Positions 22,245 to 32,603 of a stretch of DNA of 64,000 nucleotides are shown here, one piece after another (position 1 is the stretch's first letter; the number at the start of each line of letters is the position of its first letter). The notes beneath the pieces are model-generated. The model ran no database searches. It worked only from the letters and a program-made list of their open reading frames with translations, and was not told the origin of the DNA. The DNA comes from Paraphaeosphaeria minitans (taxonomy: Eukaryota; Ascomycota; Dothideomycetes; Pleosporales; Didymosphaeriaceae), in the NCBI GenBank assembly GCA_015832175.1, contig WJXW01000009.1, forward strand, positions 558,001 through 622,000. The letters run 5' to 3'. Position numbers and translations under genes: made by a program.

Positions 22245-23186
22245 TCAGATGACCTCCACTTTCTCCACCCCCCTCTCCCTATCCATCACAACCCTAACAT
22301 GCCTCCCACTCCCCTCCCCAAAGAACCCTCCCCGCAGCCCCTCGAGATACAGCTCATACGCCGGCATATACCCCCTCACGAACGCCCGCACGCTCTCATC
22401 CGACATGCCCGCCCCCTTGACCTTCCACATGGCATGCTCCTGCTGCAGCCTCCACCGATACACATTCCGCAGATCCTCGGTATCCAGATGCACGAAGAAG
22501 TCAAAGTGCTGCGGGCCCATGAAGGTCTCGTTGTACTGCGCCAGATGGCGGTTGACCTCCTGAATGTGCGCAACGGCATGGTCCGGCAGCGTGACGATGC
22601 ACTCTGGGTTGGCGTCTGGCGGGGCGGCTTTGGCGGCGTCGTGTTTGGAGTGCAGGGTCGCATGGGGTACAGCGCGGAAGCCGACGCACCAGCCTTCGAG
22701 GACGACGACGTCGGGTTTGGAGGCGCAGTGCGGCCAGGAGGAGCGTGGGGCGCGGTCGCCTTCGCCGTTGAAGCGGCTCTTGTCGAAGGCGGGGATGGCG
22801 ACGCCTGTGGTTTTGTTGTTGTCGTCCCAGTTCCGCAATGCTTGCAGGGTGTCGTGGGCGAGTTGCTGGTCGTGTGTCCCTGGCTGCCCGCGCGTGCGAT
22901 ATAGCTTGTTCTCTGGATCTTGGTCTCTCCGCTTGACGAGGTTCTCGTGGGTGTGGTAGAAATCATCCAGGGAGACTGTGATGGCGTGAAGATTGTACTT
23001 CGAGGCAAGTATATCCACGATCTTGCCAGCCCATGTTGACTTCCCGCTTCCTTGGAGGCCAGTGATGCCCAATACGATTGGGTGGGGTGACTGTTGTTTG
23101 TGTGTGCGAAAGTTAGGAACCAGGCGTTCCAGGATCTGCTGGACGCTTGAGTCTAAGGACGACATTGTGAAATATGGAGTCGTCAA
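22245..23186 (-). CDS. D-glycerate 3-kinase (Tda10/GLYK-like P-loop kinase)
   Basis: Predicted to phosphorylate D-glycerate with ATP to 3-phosphoglycerate, feeding glycolysis. One exon of 313 codons; a second Met at codon 8 (23165) could be the start. The P-loop is GLQGSGKST (from residue 43), followed by TVSLDDFYHTHENL, which holds the acid/metal site, then GQPGTHD, PAFDKSRFNGEGDR and VVVLEGWCVGFRA. The C-terminal half has YNETFMGPQHFDFFVHL, VYRWRLQQEHAMWKVKGAGM and FVRGYMPAYELYLEGL. These follow the fungal and plant glycerate-kinase pattern. The gene diverges from the tartrate/malate dehydrogenase gene across 390 bp, which suggests co-regulation in one catabolic route. A more general ATP-dependent kinase role (as for yeast Tda10) is possible. 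Confidence 0.88.
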   Translation of the reverse strand: MTTPYFTMSSLDSSVQQILERLVPNFRTHKQQSPHPIVLGITGLQGSGKSTWAGKIVDILASKYNLHAITVSLDDFYHTHENLVKRRDQDPENKLYRTRGQPGTHDQQLAHDTLQALRNWDDNNKTTGVAIPAFDKSRFNGEGDRAPRSSWPHCASKPDVVVLEGWCVGFRAVPHATLHSKHDAAKAAPPDANPECIVTLPDHAVAHIQEVNRHLAQYNETFMGPQHFDFFVHLDTEDLRNVYRWRLQQEHAMWKVKGAGMSDESVRAFVRGYMPAYELYLEGLRGGFFGEGSGRHVRVVMDRERGVEKVEVI

Positions 23187-23576
23187 GATGTCGAGACCTG
23201 GATCCTACACTTGCCTGTTTGGTGGAGGAAAGCAGAGCCATGCCCATGACAGCTGGTAACGTGACCCGAAGCCCCAATATGCCGTTATCCCGAGGTCTCG
23301 AACCATTTACTGGGCTTATGGTTAGTCATGGCGCATCGCACATTCAAAGTCCGCTGCGGCTAATGAGGAGGTATTCGGGCTTTTTTTTCTGCGATGAGCC
23401 CCACCAGTCCCCCGCTCTGGATAGCCACGCCCGCGTAATCGGTTGGCGGATGCGCTTTGATACTGCGCGTATGATGAGCGAGAGTCGGAAACATAAACAA
23501 GATGTAAATCTGCTCATTGCCATCACTCATCACGATCTCTCCTCCAGTACTTCGTTCCTATTATTCACAAACAAAC
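23187..23576. promoter_or_regulatory. Divergent promoter between glycerate kinase and dehydrogenase genes
   Basis: A 390-bp shared upstream region. It holds CCGCTGCGG (23351-23359), two CGG triplets in inverted order of the kind bound by Zn2Cys6 dimers, overlapping GGCTAA (23358-23363), which matches the XlnR-type core. Motif presence is seen; binding by the neighbouring regulator is inferred. Confidence 0.35.
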
Positions 23577-24843
23577 ATGTCGCCCCATGCTCTTCAGAAC
23601 AAGTACTCCATTGCAACGATGGGTGCTGATGGCATCGGCCCCGAAGTTGTCGATGCGAGTGTGCAGGTGATGAAGAAGTTGGTAGAGCTGGACGGCTCGT
23701 TCGAGCTCGCCTTTGAGAACTTCGATTGGAGCAGCGACATATACAAAAAGACCGGAAAATATATTCCGGATGGTGGGCTCGATGCGCTCAAGAAGCACGA
23801 TGCGATACTTTTCGGTGCCGTCGGTGCGCCTGGTGAGTTTGTCCCATGAAGACGGAAGGCGACTTTACTTACAATTGTTCAGATGTTCCTGATCACATTT
23901 CGCTCTGGGGCCTCCGATTAGCCATCTGCCAGCCATTCCAGCAATATGCCAACGTGCGTCCCACAAAGATTTTCCGAGGGACGTCATCGCCACTACGGAA
24001 AGCTGAGCACGGTGACCTGGATTGGGTCATCATCCGTGAAAACAGCGAAGGAGAGTACGCCGGCCAAGGTGGACGATCACACCGTGGCCAGCCGTGGGAG
24101 ACTGCGACCGAAGTAGCCATCTTTTCGCGCCACGGTGTTGAGCGCATCATGCGATTCGCGTTCGAATCTGCGCAAAAGCGCCCGAGGAAATTTCTCACGG
24201 TTGTCACGAAGAGCAACGCTCAAAGGAACGGCATGGTTCTCTGGGACGAAGTGGCTGTTCAAGTTTCAAAGGAGTTCCCAGACGTCAAGTGGGATAAGAT
24301 GCTGGTGGATGCGATGACATGCCGCATGGTCCTTGACCCTAAGTCGTTGGACACCATCGTGGCTACCAACCTTGTAAGCGCTGTTTCCACAGACATGTCG
24401 ATTTTGTTTGCTAATAGCGAGCAGCACGCCGATATCCTTTCTGATCTCGCCGCCGCCCTCGCTGGTTCGATTGGCATCGCTCCGACCAGTAACTTGGACC
24501 CTACCCGACAAAACCCCAGGTAAGGAAGTGATTCGCTCCTGATTCATGTTCCGCGCTAATAGTTGTTGACAGCATGTTCGAGCCAATTCACGGCTCCGCG
24601 TTCGACATCACCGGCAAAGGCGTCGCGAATCCTGTGGCAACATTCTGGACGGCTGCCGAAATGCTGACCTGGCTAGGCGAGGAAGAGGCCTCTAAGAAGA
24701 TGATGGAGGCAGTCGAGGCAGTGACTGAACGAGGCATTGCGACCCGCGACCTTGGCGGGTCGGCAGGAACAAAGGAGGTGACTGATGCGGTGTGCCAGGA
24801 ACTTGAGAGCCTATACAGTAATAGGCCGGTGAAGAAGTTATGA
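23577..24843 (+). CDS. Tartrate/D-malate dehydrogenase family enzyme (TtuC/DmlA-like)
   Basis: Belongs to the NAD-dependent beta-decarboxylating dehydrogenases. Known tartrate dehydrogenases oxidise L-tartrate, decarboxylate meso-tartrate to D-glycerate, and act on D-malate. Exons 23577-23832, 23883-24373, 24425-24519 and 24573-24843 close to 370 residues, the family's usual length. Motifs are ATMGADGIGPEVV at the N-terminus, LFGAVGAPDVPDHISLWG, VIIRENSEGEYAGQGG, KSNAQRNGMVLWDEV, VDAMTCRMVLDP, and ATNLHADILSDLAAALAGS, which holds the metal-binding aspartates and is split by intron 2. It ends with FEPIHGSAFDITGKGVANP and the NAD site. The sequence resembles tartrate/D-malate enzymes more than 3-isopropylmalate dehydrogenase. 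The glycerate kinase 390 bp away makes a meso-tartrate-to-glycerate route attractive. Confidence 0.88.
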
Positions 24844-25183
24844 AGATTTAAGTAACATGGGAGCCATTATACATGTCTGCGTTTCATTATTTCCTTGAAG
24901 CATATGCACCAAGTTGCTGAACGTAACCTTGATATGTACAGGCATTATTGCATTGGTGACTACCTTGCCCACACATGCGATAGTAGCGAGAGGGAAGTAG
25001 GAATCGAACGATGGCGTTGAGCATGATTCTTTGCCATCCGTGGTAATATTTTATTATTTTATTACTGTAAGCAATCTTGTTTTTGTTTGAAGTGACGTAA
25101 GACTGCTGAGTTCTGGACCAGCAGTAAAAAAGCAAGACACCCAAACTAGGATCGAACTCGCGCATCCTAGCCACGAAGATGGC

Positions 25184-25193
25184 AAAAAAGAAA
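25184..25193 (-). terminator. Pol III terminator of the initiator tRNA
   Basis: On the minus strand TTTCTTTTTT starts 7 bp after the discriminator base; a run of six T is sufficient for Pol III termination. Confidence 0.65.
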
Positions 25194-25199
25194 GTCTCA

Positions 25200-25323
25200 T
25201 AGCTGAGCTACGTTTCGATCGTAGGTCTGTGATGCTGTTAGTGAGGAGTTCTGTTGAGATGTACCAAGTGAAACGTACCCTCCGGGTTATGAGCCCGGCG
25301 CGCTTCCGCTGCGCCACTCAGCT
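25200..25323 (-). tRNA. Initiator tRNA-Met (CAT), interrupted in the variable loop
   Basis: The acceptor arms AGCTGAG (25323-25317) and CTCAGCT (25207-25201) pair perfectly. The D arm is GCGC-AGCGGAA-GCGC, the anticodon stem CCGGG/CCCGG has loop CTCATAA with anticodon CAT at 25291-25289, and the T stem CTACG/CGTAG has loop ATCGAAA. A1:U72 and the AUCG T loop are marks of eukaryotic initiator tRNA, as is the discriminator A (25200). The arms are continuous except for 52 bp inserted between AGG and AC of the variable loop. With these removed the gene gives exactly 72 nt before CCA. T6 lies 11 bp downstream as a Pol III terminator. Confidence 0.9.
25227..25278 (-). other. Spliceosomal-type intron inside the initiator tRNA gene
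   Basis: A 52-bp insert in the variable loop. On the gene strand it begins GTACGT, has CTAAC, and ends CACAG with the branch A about 10 nt before the end, the same signals and length as mRNA introns elsewhere in this window. Canonical eukaryotic tRNA introns lie instead one base after the anticodon. That it is removed by the spliceosome is inference. Confidence 0.6.
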
Positions 25324-26616
25324 TTTCCGAGCTTGTTGCTTGATGACTAATTCGCTTGGGGTGAAAACCATATACCAAGTGCAAACCCTTGCACTGGGTT
25401 GCCAACGCTGTCAGAGAACGAAGAAGAGATGTGGTGATGGGGCAGCAGGGTGGGGCAGCACATTTGATGGCTTACAGGCTAGAACGTGCAGGAGCGAACT
25501 AGTAGGTAGCTTAAACCTGCACACCTACAATTCTCCTCACGACTGCTGACAGCATGGCCATCATTGCTCAGAAATGCGGCAATACCAGATCGAAGCCACA
25601 AGTCATGAAAAGAATCCGGCTCAGGGAATTTTTCAAAGGAATATAGGGTTGCAGCAGCGTTAGGACTGCGCTCGACGAGGGTTTGCGAATGGACAAGCAT
25701 CTCCCGAGGCACTCACTGGCTCTGGCACTGGCAGATGTGAAACATGCACAGAAAACAACCAGCGCGTCGTCGTATCCCGAGCTGTGTGGAATTATGATAC
25801 GTCTAACATGGGCGAGCTGCAACTTTGATTGCGCACCAGATGGAGCAGTTGTGGATCAAATCGAACTGAAGCCACCACCACAAGCATGAAGAGAGAAGAG
25901 AGATCGAAGAAGTTCAGAGGGGAGAATTTGGCTTGAGGTATCCGACAATGAATGACCATGGCAACAGCTACTTTGCCAAAGCAAACGAACAGTTTTGAAA
26001 ATCGAATAGGACCTCTGCGTGTCGTTTGAAGGCCGTTGTGACCATCTTACTCGATTTACGTATCCAGGCCTTCCAAGCTCACTCTACTGGCGAAGATGAG
26101 GACACAGCATGGTGAGATATAGCTGGCGAGAGCTAGGGAGGAAGTAAGAAATTGTCGAGGAGGACTGTTCACAATTGCACGGCCAGAAAGCGCACCACAA
26201 GAACTACCTCTGCGACAGGTCGCCCCTTCACGGAAGGAGCATGCATAACATCCTGCCGGATCGGTAAATATAATTCAGCCTGACCCAAGCGTCGCCCACG
26301 GAGTTTTAATGTCCATGACAATGACTCTCTGACGGCGCAATTGATGTCATTGCTTCAGTAGGAGCCTTGATAGACTTTTGCATCGGCATGGATCGATGAA
26401 CCAGACACGACAAGTTGTGCCTGCTAAAGCCCCGTTGGAAGGAGCCAGCTGCGAACAGGGAAGCGTTCACTTTCTGCCTTCCCAGCCCATCTCTCGGGAT
26501 TTGTGCATCGTCCTCGTACTCGTCCATCCTTCACTCTCTTCCACAGCAGCCTACACCGCAACCCATCCCAGCGCTAGTATCCCTCACCCCGCATCCCCTA
26601 ACCCAGCACACCTACT
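25324..26616. other. Intergenic, no supported gene
   Basis: About 1.3 kb. A short frame at 25229-25549 contains GCQRCQRTKKRCGDG, which recalls half of a zinc cluster, but no second half or continuation is visible. The 25700-25890 frame is short and unrecognised. The rest shows no repeat or RNA gene. Confidence 0.35.
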
Positions 26617-27606
26617 ATGTCTTCTCGTCTGCTGAGTTTCCTCAAATCAATGATCATCACCGGCGTCATCTTGCTCCCTACCGTCGTCCCGCACGCCATC
26701 CAAGACCTGGCAGACCTGAAGACAATCATCGACTCTACCGCAGCGACCATCGATGCCGCGCCCAACAACTCCAGCTGGGGGTTCTTCAGCCCTGCGAGTC
26801 CGGCAGGCTCAATGGTAAGCCATGCATCATTCGCGCGAGATCCCGAGTGCTGATGAAGGGTTAGGGAACAGCGGACCTAATCGCGAATATCAGCACTACG
26901 ATACTAAGGGTGAAGTATCTTCTCGACGTCGACAAGGTACGTTTGCTTCCTTCCCTCTTCCCAAGTCTGCCCTGTGCTTCCTACTGACACCCACTGGGCC
27001 GCATGGACGGCCATCCCGGACAATATTACTGCACCCGACAACACGACCAATCCAACGCCGACTGAAACCACTGTACCGCCCACAGCTACTTCAACGCAGG
27101 CATACAATACCTCCCTCAATGTACCCTACGTCGACTACGTCTTGAGCATCCCCAACCTCGCCAACGCCCTCATCCATCTCGGCCGCGCCTGGCACAAGGA
27201 ATTGAACAGTCCTGTCTCTGAAGCCATCAGCGCCCTCCAACAGGCCGTCGCCCAGTTCTCCACGTCCATGCTGGAAGGCGACCTACTCAATAGTACCAGC
27301 ATTCTCAGAACGATTCGTGCATCCGGCAGCCTAGAGTCGGCGCAGGTGGCTTGGAGTCGGGTCCTCAACTTACCAGGCGCGGCGGGAACGAAGAAGAAGC
27401 GCGGAGAGGAGGAGATGAGGAGACCGCAGCTGGCTGACGGACAGTTCTATACGCACAAGGAGCTGTGGGGAAAAGGCAGTGGCGCGGTGCCGAGGCAAGC
27501 CGAGGGCGAGGAGAGCTCGTCGAAGCCGGCTAGTGAGGCTTCGGACGCGGAAGTGACGTGGAGCGAGTGGCGCCTCGAGAAGACTGCGAGGCGATTCGTC
27601 GCGTGA
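26617..27606 (+). CDS. Hypothetical protein with N-terminal signal anchor; last intron unresolved
   Basis: Exon 1 (26617-26814) encodes a start followed by a membrane segment (SMIITGVILLPTVVPHAI). A 50-bp intron joins it in phase to exon 2 (26865-26936, ending LDVDK, donor GTACGT). The last exon runs to 27606 and includes a Thr/Pro-rich, Asn-glycosylation-like part (NITAPDNTTNPTPTETTV), then YVDYVLSIPNLANALIHLGRAW, a helical region, and a charged tail. A good branch site (CTGAC at about 26982) is not followed by a nearby AG. The first phase-compatible acceptor I find is in ACGCAG near 27098, which would remove the Thr/Pro-rich part. Function unknown; probably membrane-bound or secreted. Confidence 0.5.
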
Positions 27607-28055
27607 TAAGCATGGTGAGAGAGTCTTGTTCGTGGTGAGCGACGTTGATTAGCTGCATCACCCCATATACATTCCGCACCTCCCTTGGTCGTCTGAACCG
27701 TGCTCTTTGCCATGTCCTGTCAGTACAAAACCGCACAACATCTAGGGGATACACGGCAGCACAGCAGGAGACGTTGCGTTTGTTGGATAGCATGCTCTGG
27801 CATTGCACAGGCGCCTCCTAGTCGCTTCCCCACGCATACATACATACACACACGCATGCCGACATAGATACATACAAGGCCCTCGTTTCCTTTCCTCGTT
27901 AATTCCCTTCTTGTTGCAGACCGATCCGCATCTGCGAGTCTAGTAAGGACAGGCGGAGAAGACGAACGACCGGTACAGGTGTGATGAGAAAGAAGTTGGA
28001 AGCGAACAGTGGATCGGGTGGGGTATGGGGGGGGGGATATCTCGATTTGCATAGC

Positions 28056-28077
28056 AAAAAAAAAAAAAAAAAAAAAA
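28056..28077. repeat. Poly-A tract (22 bp)
   Basis: An uninterrupted run of 22 A on the plus strand, in the tail-to-tail region. Confidence 0.9.
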
Positions 28078-28192
28078 GGAGGCAAAAACAACGACGATCA
28101 TGTAAAGTGGGAAGAAGAAAGGAGAAGATGAGGTTGGGGCAAGTAGAACCGTGACTCGTAAAAAGAAAACGAAAAAGCGGCAAGTCGAATCG

Positions 28193-28193
28193 A

Positions 28194-28242
<49 letters not shown>

Positions 28243-28256
28243 TGCCGATGCCGATC
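28193..28256. repeat. GATGAC/GATGCC microsatellite
   Basis: Hexanucleotide-like tandem array: about four GATGAC units change into about six GATGCC units. It lies in the 3' flank of the MIT-domain gene. Confidence 0.9.
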
Positions 28257-28513
28257 ATCCCATGCAGTTACCATGCAATGCTCCTCTTCCTTTGCTTCGC
28301 GGTCCTTGCATTTCCTCGCGCGTGGGTAGACTCCCTTCGTCAACAGACGTGTAGGAACGAAGCACGACGACGAGGGAGGGTGGTGTCTAGAATCCATCCG
28401 GTGCGCGGGTGGATGGGGTCCTGATGCCATCATCTTCATTCATTACAGCGTGTAGTAGTGTATCTCGTATGGTGCGTGCATGCGATAGGGATGCTATTGC
28501 ATCATGTATTCCA

Positions 28514-31500
28514 TCATACAAGCACCCACTCGCTTCCCCTCTTGATGAATTTGTCGAGCAGGAGCGTCATGTCCGCGAGCACGAAGCGGCAAATGTAGAA
28601 GCCGAAGAACTCGGCGGCGTGGCGGGTGCAGAGCTCGAGGCCGACATGCGTGGGCGACGAGTACTTGAGGCCGGGGTCTTCGACCTGGCGAGCTATTTGA
28701 TCTGTATGTAGGCGTTAACACAGGCCAATGGGGGTCAAGGTTGGTCGTGGGACGTGGGGAAGCATACCCAGTATCTGGACTGAATCAAACAGCTTCGCCA
28801 AGCTGCTCATGTACCCTCCGTTCGGGCCCTCAAACGCTACATTGGAGACATCACGCTTCGCAAATCTGATGTTCGGCAGGTTCGTCATCGGCAGCGTGGC
28901 CATTGTGAGCGAGTCCTTGGAGACTTCTGGTGCCGCGCTCTTTGCTCCTGCCATGTTGCTCAAGCCCACGGCAGAATTCTTCGATCGCAGTTTACGCCAG
29001 GACGACAGGTACGACTTGCTCTGCGAGATACCACTCTTTGGCACATGGTCTTGAGACCCATGCGAGCCCTTCTCGGAGTTGCCATCGACAGCCGATCCTA
29101 CTCCTACAGTGTAGGCGTCCTTGAAAAGCACCGACACGCCCTGCATGCCTACTTCGTTCCCGAGCTTCTTTGCCAACTGTGTTTGTACTTGGTCCAAGAC
29201 TACCTCGAATGCTTGCATTTCTTCCAGAACGGCATCGGCATCGAGTGTGTCTACGGTTGACAGTCGCTGCAGCGCGGCGGTAAGCAGATCACAATTGGCA
29301 ATCTTGTCGTCCACGTTCTTTAGCTTGACACCCTTGACCCGCCATACATCGCGAGGGACAAATAACTTGGTTGACAAGTATCCGCCGCGGGGGTGCACGA
29401 TGGTCTGGTAGATACATCGCATAAGCCAAAAAGGTCGAAGGAGATAGGACTCCGGGCACGGCTCTAATGGAATCGGCGCATTCGCTACGGCACCACTAGG
29501 CGAACCAGGGGAGTAGGGTGAGTGAATATCGCTTTCGAAAAGATGCATACCACCGCTGGGCAGACCATCGACGTTGAAGGTTGGCACACTCGGTGTAGGC
29601 GTAGGTATTGGCGCAATGCTTGCCTTTCGACCACTAAAATTGAACGTAGCGCTCATCGGTGTAGCAACTGATCCATCTGAGCCATCTGGGCTTGATACCG
29701 AAAGGTTACGTTGCTTCAGGCTAAGAGAGGACTTGTTCTTTCTGATGCCCATCGAGGAACCCTTGCCAGTCTTCGGAGACGCAGGAGCGGGAAGACTTTC
29801 GTTCGACATGGCATTGTTGAGTACGAGTGTGGCTGGTGATACGGCGAAAGCAGTGTCTGCCGAGCTGGGAGCAAGAGTCTGTGGCGTGGGTGCGTTGAGT
29901 CCGGTTTGGGAATGTGATTGCGGAATCGCAGGAACCTTGATAGTCGCATCGACCAAAGGCTGGGTACTGCTGAACGTAGCAGCCGCCGCAGATTGAGGCA
30001 GGGTCGGGAGTTCAGGTTGCGCTTCTCTCTCAACATGAGACGCCTTGTCCGTGTGAGGCACTGAAGGGATTGGTGGTAATGAGGTTTCAATCTTCAGCGA
30101 TTTAAGATTTTGCCCAGATAGCCTCCGACTGCGTACCGACGCCGCATCTTTGGCGACGACTTGGGCCTTTGGCGTTGTTTCAGAAGCGTCGTTCCCGTCC
30201 GACGTTCGGGACTCCGATACCGACGCCAAGGTACCAGATGATGCGGAAACCGGTGGCGGGGAACTTGTGGGCGTTTTGGGCTTCATTGGCTGCAAAACTT
30301 CCGCAACGGTCGATAGCGACGTTCCACCCGTGTTGTACGTGCTACCCGACAGGCCACTGGAATCTGATTGCCGCGGCAATGCCGATTTTGTTTGGAGGTC
30401 AAAATCAAATCCGTCCAGCATGTATTCTCTCGTAATCTCATCCAGCAACCGTTCCTCTTCTTCAGCTTCATCGTGGAAATTGAGTTCCGCGCTCTCTCTG
30501 ACGTGGGGTAACGGTTCGGTTCGCAATTGTGTTTCCTTGTAGCGATGCTTTGCGGCCGTGATAGCCTCTTCTCTCTCTGCTGCTCGTACTCGCTCTTTGG
30601 CTAGCTCTACATTCCTTAGTCTGTTTGCCCTCGGCCCAGCAGAGTCCGGCATTCCATCTTCGTAAGGTTCGTAGCCTTCATCATAAGCAGCTTCCACGGC
30701 TGCATCAAGTGCAGCATCGAATTCGGCTTCTGTTGCGCCGCTGCCATTTCGAATATGCTTCCGGTGCAGCCCGTGTGGGGATACCGAATGTACAGAGGAC
30801 GAACATGAAGAGCCACCAGACTCGTCGATCGTGTCGAGCCATGATATCGACTCGGTGCTGTTGACTCGTTGGTGCCCCGCTCGCGTCGGTTCTTCCAGCC
30901 GGTCTCGCGTGGTAGGATCGGGATCTTGTTTCGAAGAAGGAAGTGGCGATGTTGGCCGGCGTGGAGACAAGGGCGGAGGCATGTAACTTCGATCCATTGG
31001 AGACTCCAATCCGGGTGCTTCTAATTCTGGTGAATTGCCAGCAGGTCGACCGGGTGGAGGTTGCAGATGGAACTGGGGCGGACCACTCATGCCTATCTGC
31101 ACATCACGAATCGCAGTAGATATGACGGATTCTCTCTGCCCACCTGGCTGCCCCGATCTTAGAGGTAGGTGCTGTGGATTCCGTGATTTCGAGTCACGTC
31201 TCACACGTACATCATCGTCGTCCACTTGCCGGTCGTCGGTAATCGTGCTGATGTTCGCGGTTTCAATGACGGGTTCTTCGTCGTCATCTCCAAACAGCAT
31301 TGATCGTCCTGCTTCCAGTGATTCGTTGCTCATGGGTCGCGCAGGTAACGATTTGCCGCTCGAAGAGTGATAGCCCGGATCCAGTCTTCGTAGCTCTTCG
31401 ATGCGATTCGTATAAGTCTCACGCTGTAGAAAATTAGCGCCCGGTACCTAGACGCAAGAAGCATCAGGTGTCTCAACTCACGATTGCGTCCAGTTTCCGT

Positions 31501-32603
31501 TTGTCCTCTTCGCCTGAACTCCGTATCATGACTTGTTGCAACAGCTTGCACGCATCCCCGTACGCCTCCATGGCACCTTCGAAGTTTTGCGCATTGTCCA
31601 GCAAGACTGCAGTGTTCGCCTTCTGCAGCGCGCGTGAAAGCATGGTCTTTTTGTCCTTCTCCGTCCGCTCCCGGGTGCGCGGAGGGGTGCCCTGGAGGCC
31701 GTCGTCTAGGCGGCTGCTGGCGTTGCTTCCACTCTGATCTCGGTAGTCCTGCTCTTTCGAGAACGATGCGTCTGGTTTTTGCGGGGCCTCCCTTGCGGAC
31801 CCCGTCGAGGGACGACCCGCGGTCAATGGCCGAGAAGAGCCCGAATTCGCCGTGTATCTGACCTCAGACTCGAGCACACCGACGGGCGGGGACCCCAGCG
31901 GCGATCGCCCTAGGATCCTGTCGGCCTTGTTCCGCGAGGGCGGTCGGGGCTTGGAAGCGAAGTAGTCGGTGGGAGCGGGCGCGTACGTGGTGGGTGTGAG
32001 GAGCGCGGCGGTGGAAGGGAGGTCGCTCGAGGAGGCCGTGTGCGGGCGGTTGGGATCGTAGACGGTCGCGGGGAGGAGGGCAGGCAGCACGGGGATCTGC
32101 GGCGGGGGCGGGCGCCGGGAGCGGCGGGGGCTCGAGGGGGGCGAGCGCTGGTGGTGGTGGTGGTGGTGGTGGTGGTGGTGGTTGTTGGTGGTGGTGGGCG
32201 TGCGAGGGCGAGGGCGAGTGGGCGATGGGTCGGGGCGTAGGGGGGCGTGCGGATGGACAGCGGCGCCATTGACGAAGGGCAAGGAGAGCGACTGCGACTG
32301 CAGATGGCGCGAGAAGCTGGGCTGGGGCAGCGGGTGCAGGCTGGCGACGGGCTTGTCGCAGAGATTGAGATTGGCAATGTCGTCCCTGAAGACTCCCAAG
32401 GCGTCGCCAGCACCGGCGGCAGCGCTACTGCGGCGGCGTGTGGCTCCAGGCGGTGTGGACGAGCTATTATGGGGTTGCGGCGAATCCGCGATCTGGTCCT
32501 TGGACGAGGCGGCCCTCTTGACCGTGACCGTGACCGTGGACGTCGACGAGAGAGAGCTGCTGCGCGAGGGGCGGCGGGGGGGCGCTGCGGTGGTGACGTT
32601 CAT
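28514..32603 (-). CDS. Large MIT-domain protein
   Basis: MIT domains bind tails of ESCRT-III-type proteins and act in endosomal sorting and membrane scission. Exons 32603-31482, 31423-28768 and 28701-28514 close to 1321 residues; introns are 58 and 66 bp. The MIT helices are near residues 320-395 (MLSRALQKANTAVLLDNAQN, then EAYGDACKLLQQVM, then RETYTNRIEELRRLDPG), and intron 1 lies inside the domain. The N-terminus is Ser/Pro-rich with a His run. The middle is acidic and disordered. The last ~330 residues look folded: PCPESYLLRPFWLMRCIYQT, HPRGGYLSTKLFVPRDVW, GLELCTRHAAEFFGFYICRF, ending SEWVLV. The upstream frame continues to 32690 without ATG, so 32603 is taken. Most likely a fungal ESCRT-linked protein; partner unknown. 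Confidence 0.85.
32149..32181. repeat. TGG trinucleotide repeat encoding poly-His
   Basis: About ten TGG units on the plus strand; on the minus strand they encode the His run in the disordered N-terminal part of the MIT-domain protein. Confidence 0.9.

Larger units (their letters stand above)
27607..28513. other. Intergenic between convergent genes, low-complexity DNA
   Basis: This 3' flank holds CATA/CACA-rich DNA (27830-27880), a poly-A tract and a GATGAC/GATGCC microsatellite. No gene is supported; frames read through the repeats are artefacts. Confidence 0.5.

Noticed and set aside
25229..25549. Zinc-cluster-like GCQRCQRTKKRCGDG stretch
   Set aside because: Only half of a Zn2Cys6 motif, in a short frame that overlaps the tRNA gene; no second Cys group or downstream domain.
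28151..28424. Asp/Ala- and Met-Pro/Thr-repeat frames
   Set aside because: Produced by the GATGAC/GATGCC microsatellite in a 3' flank.
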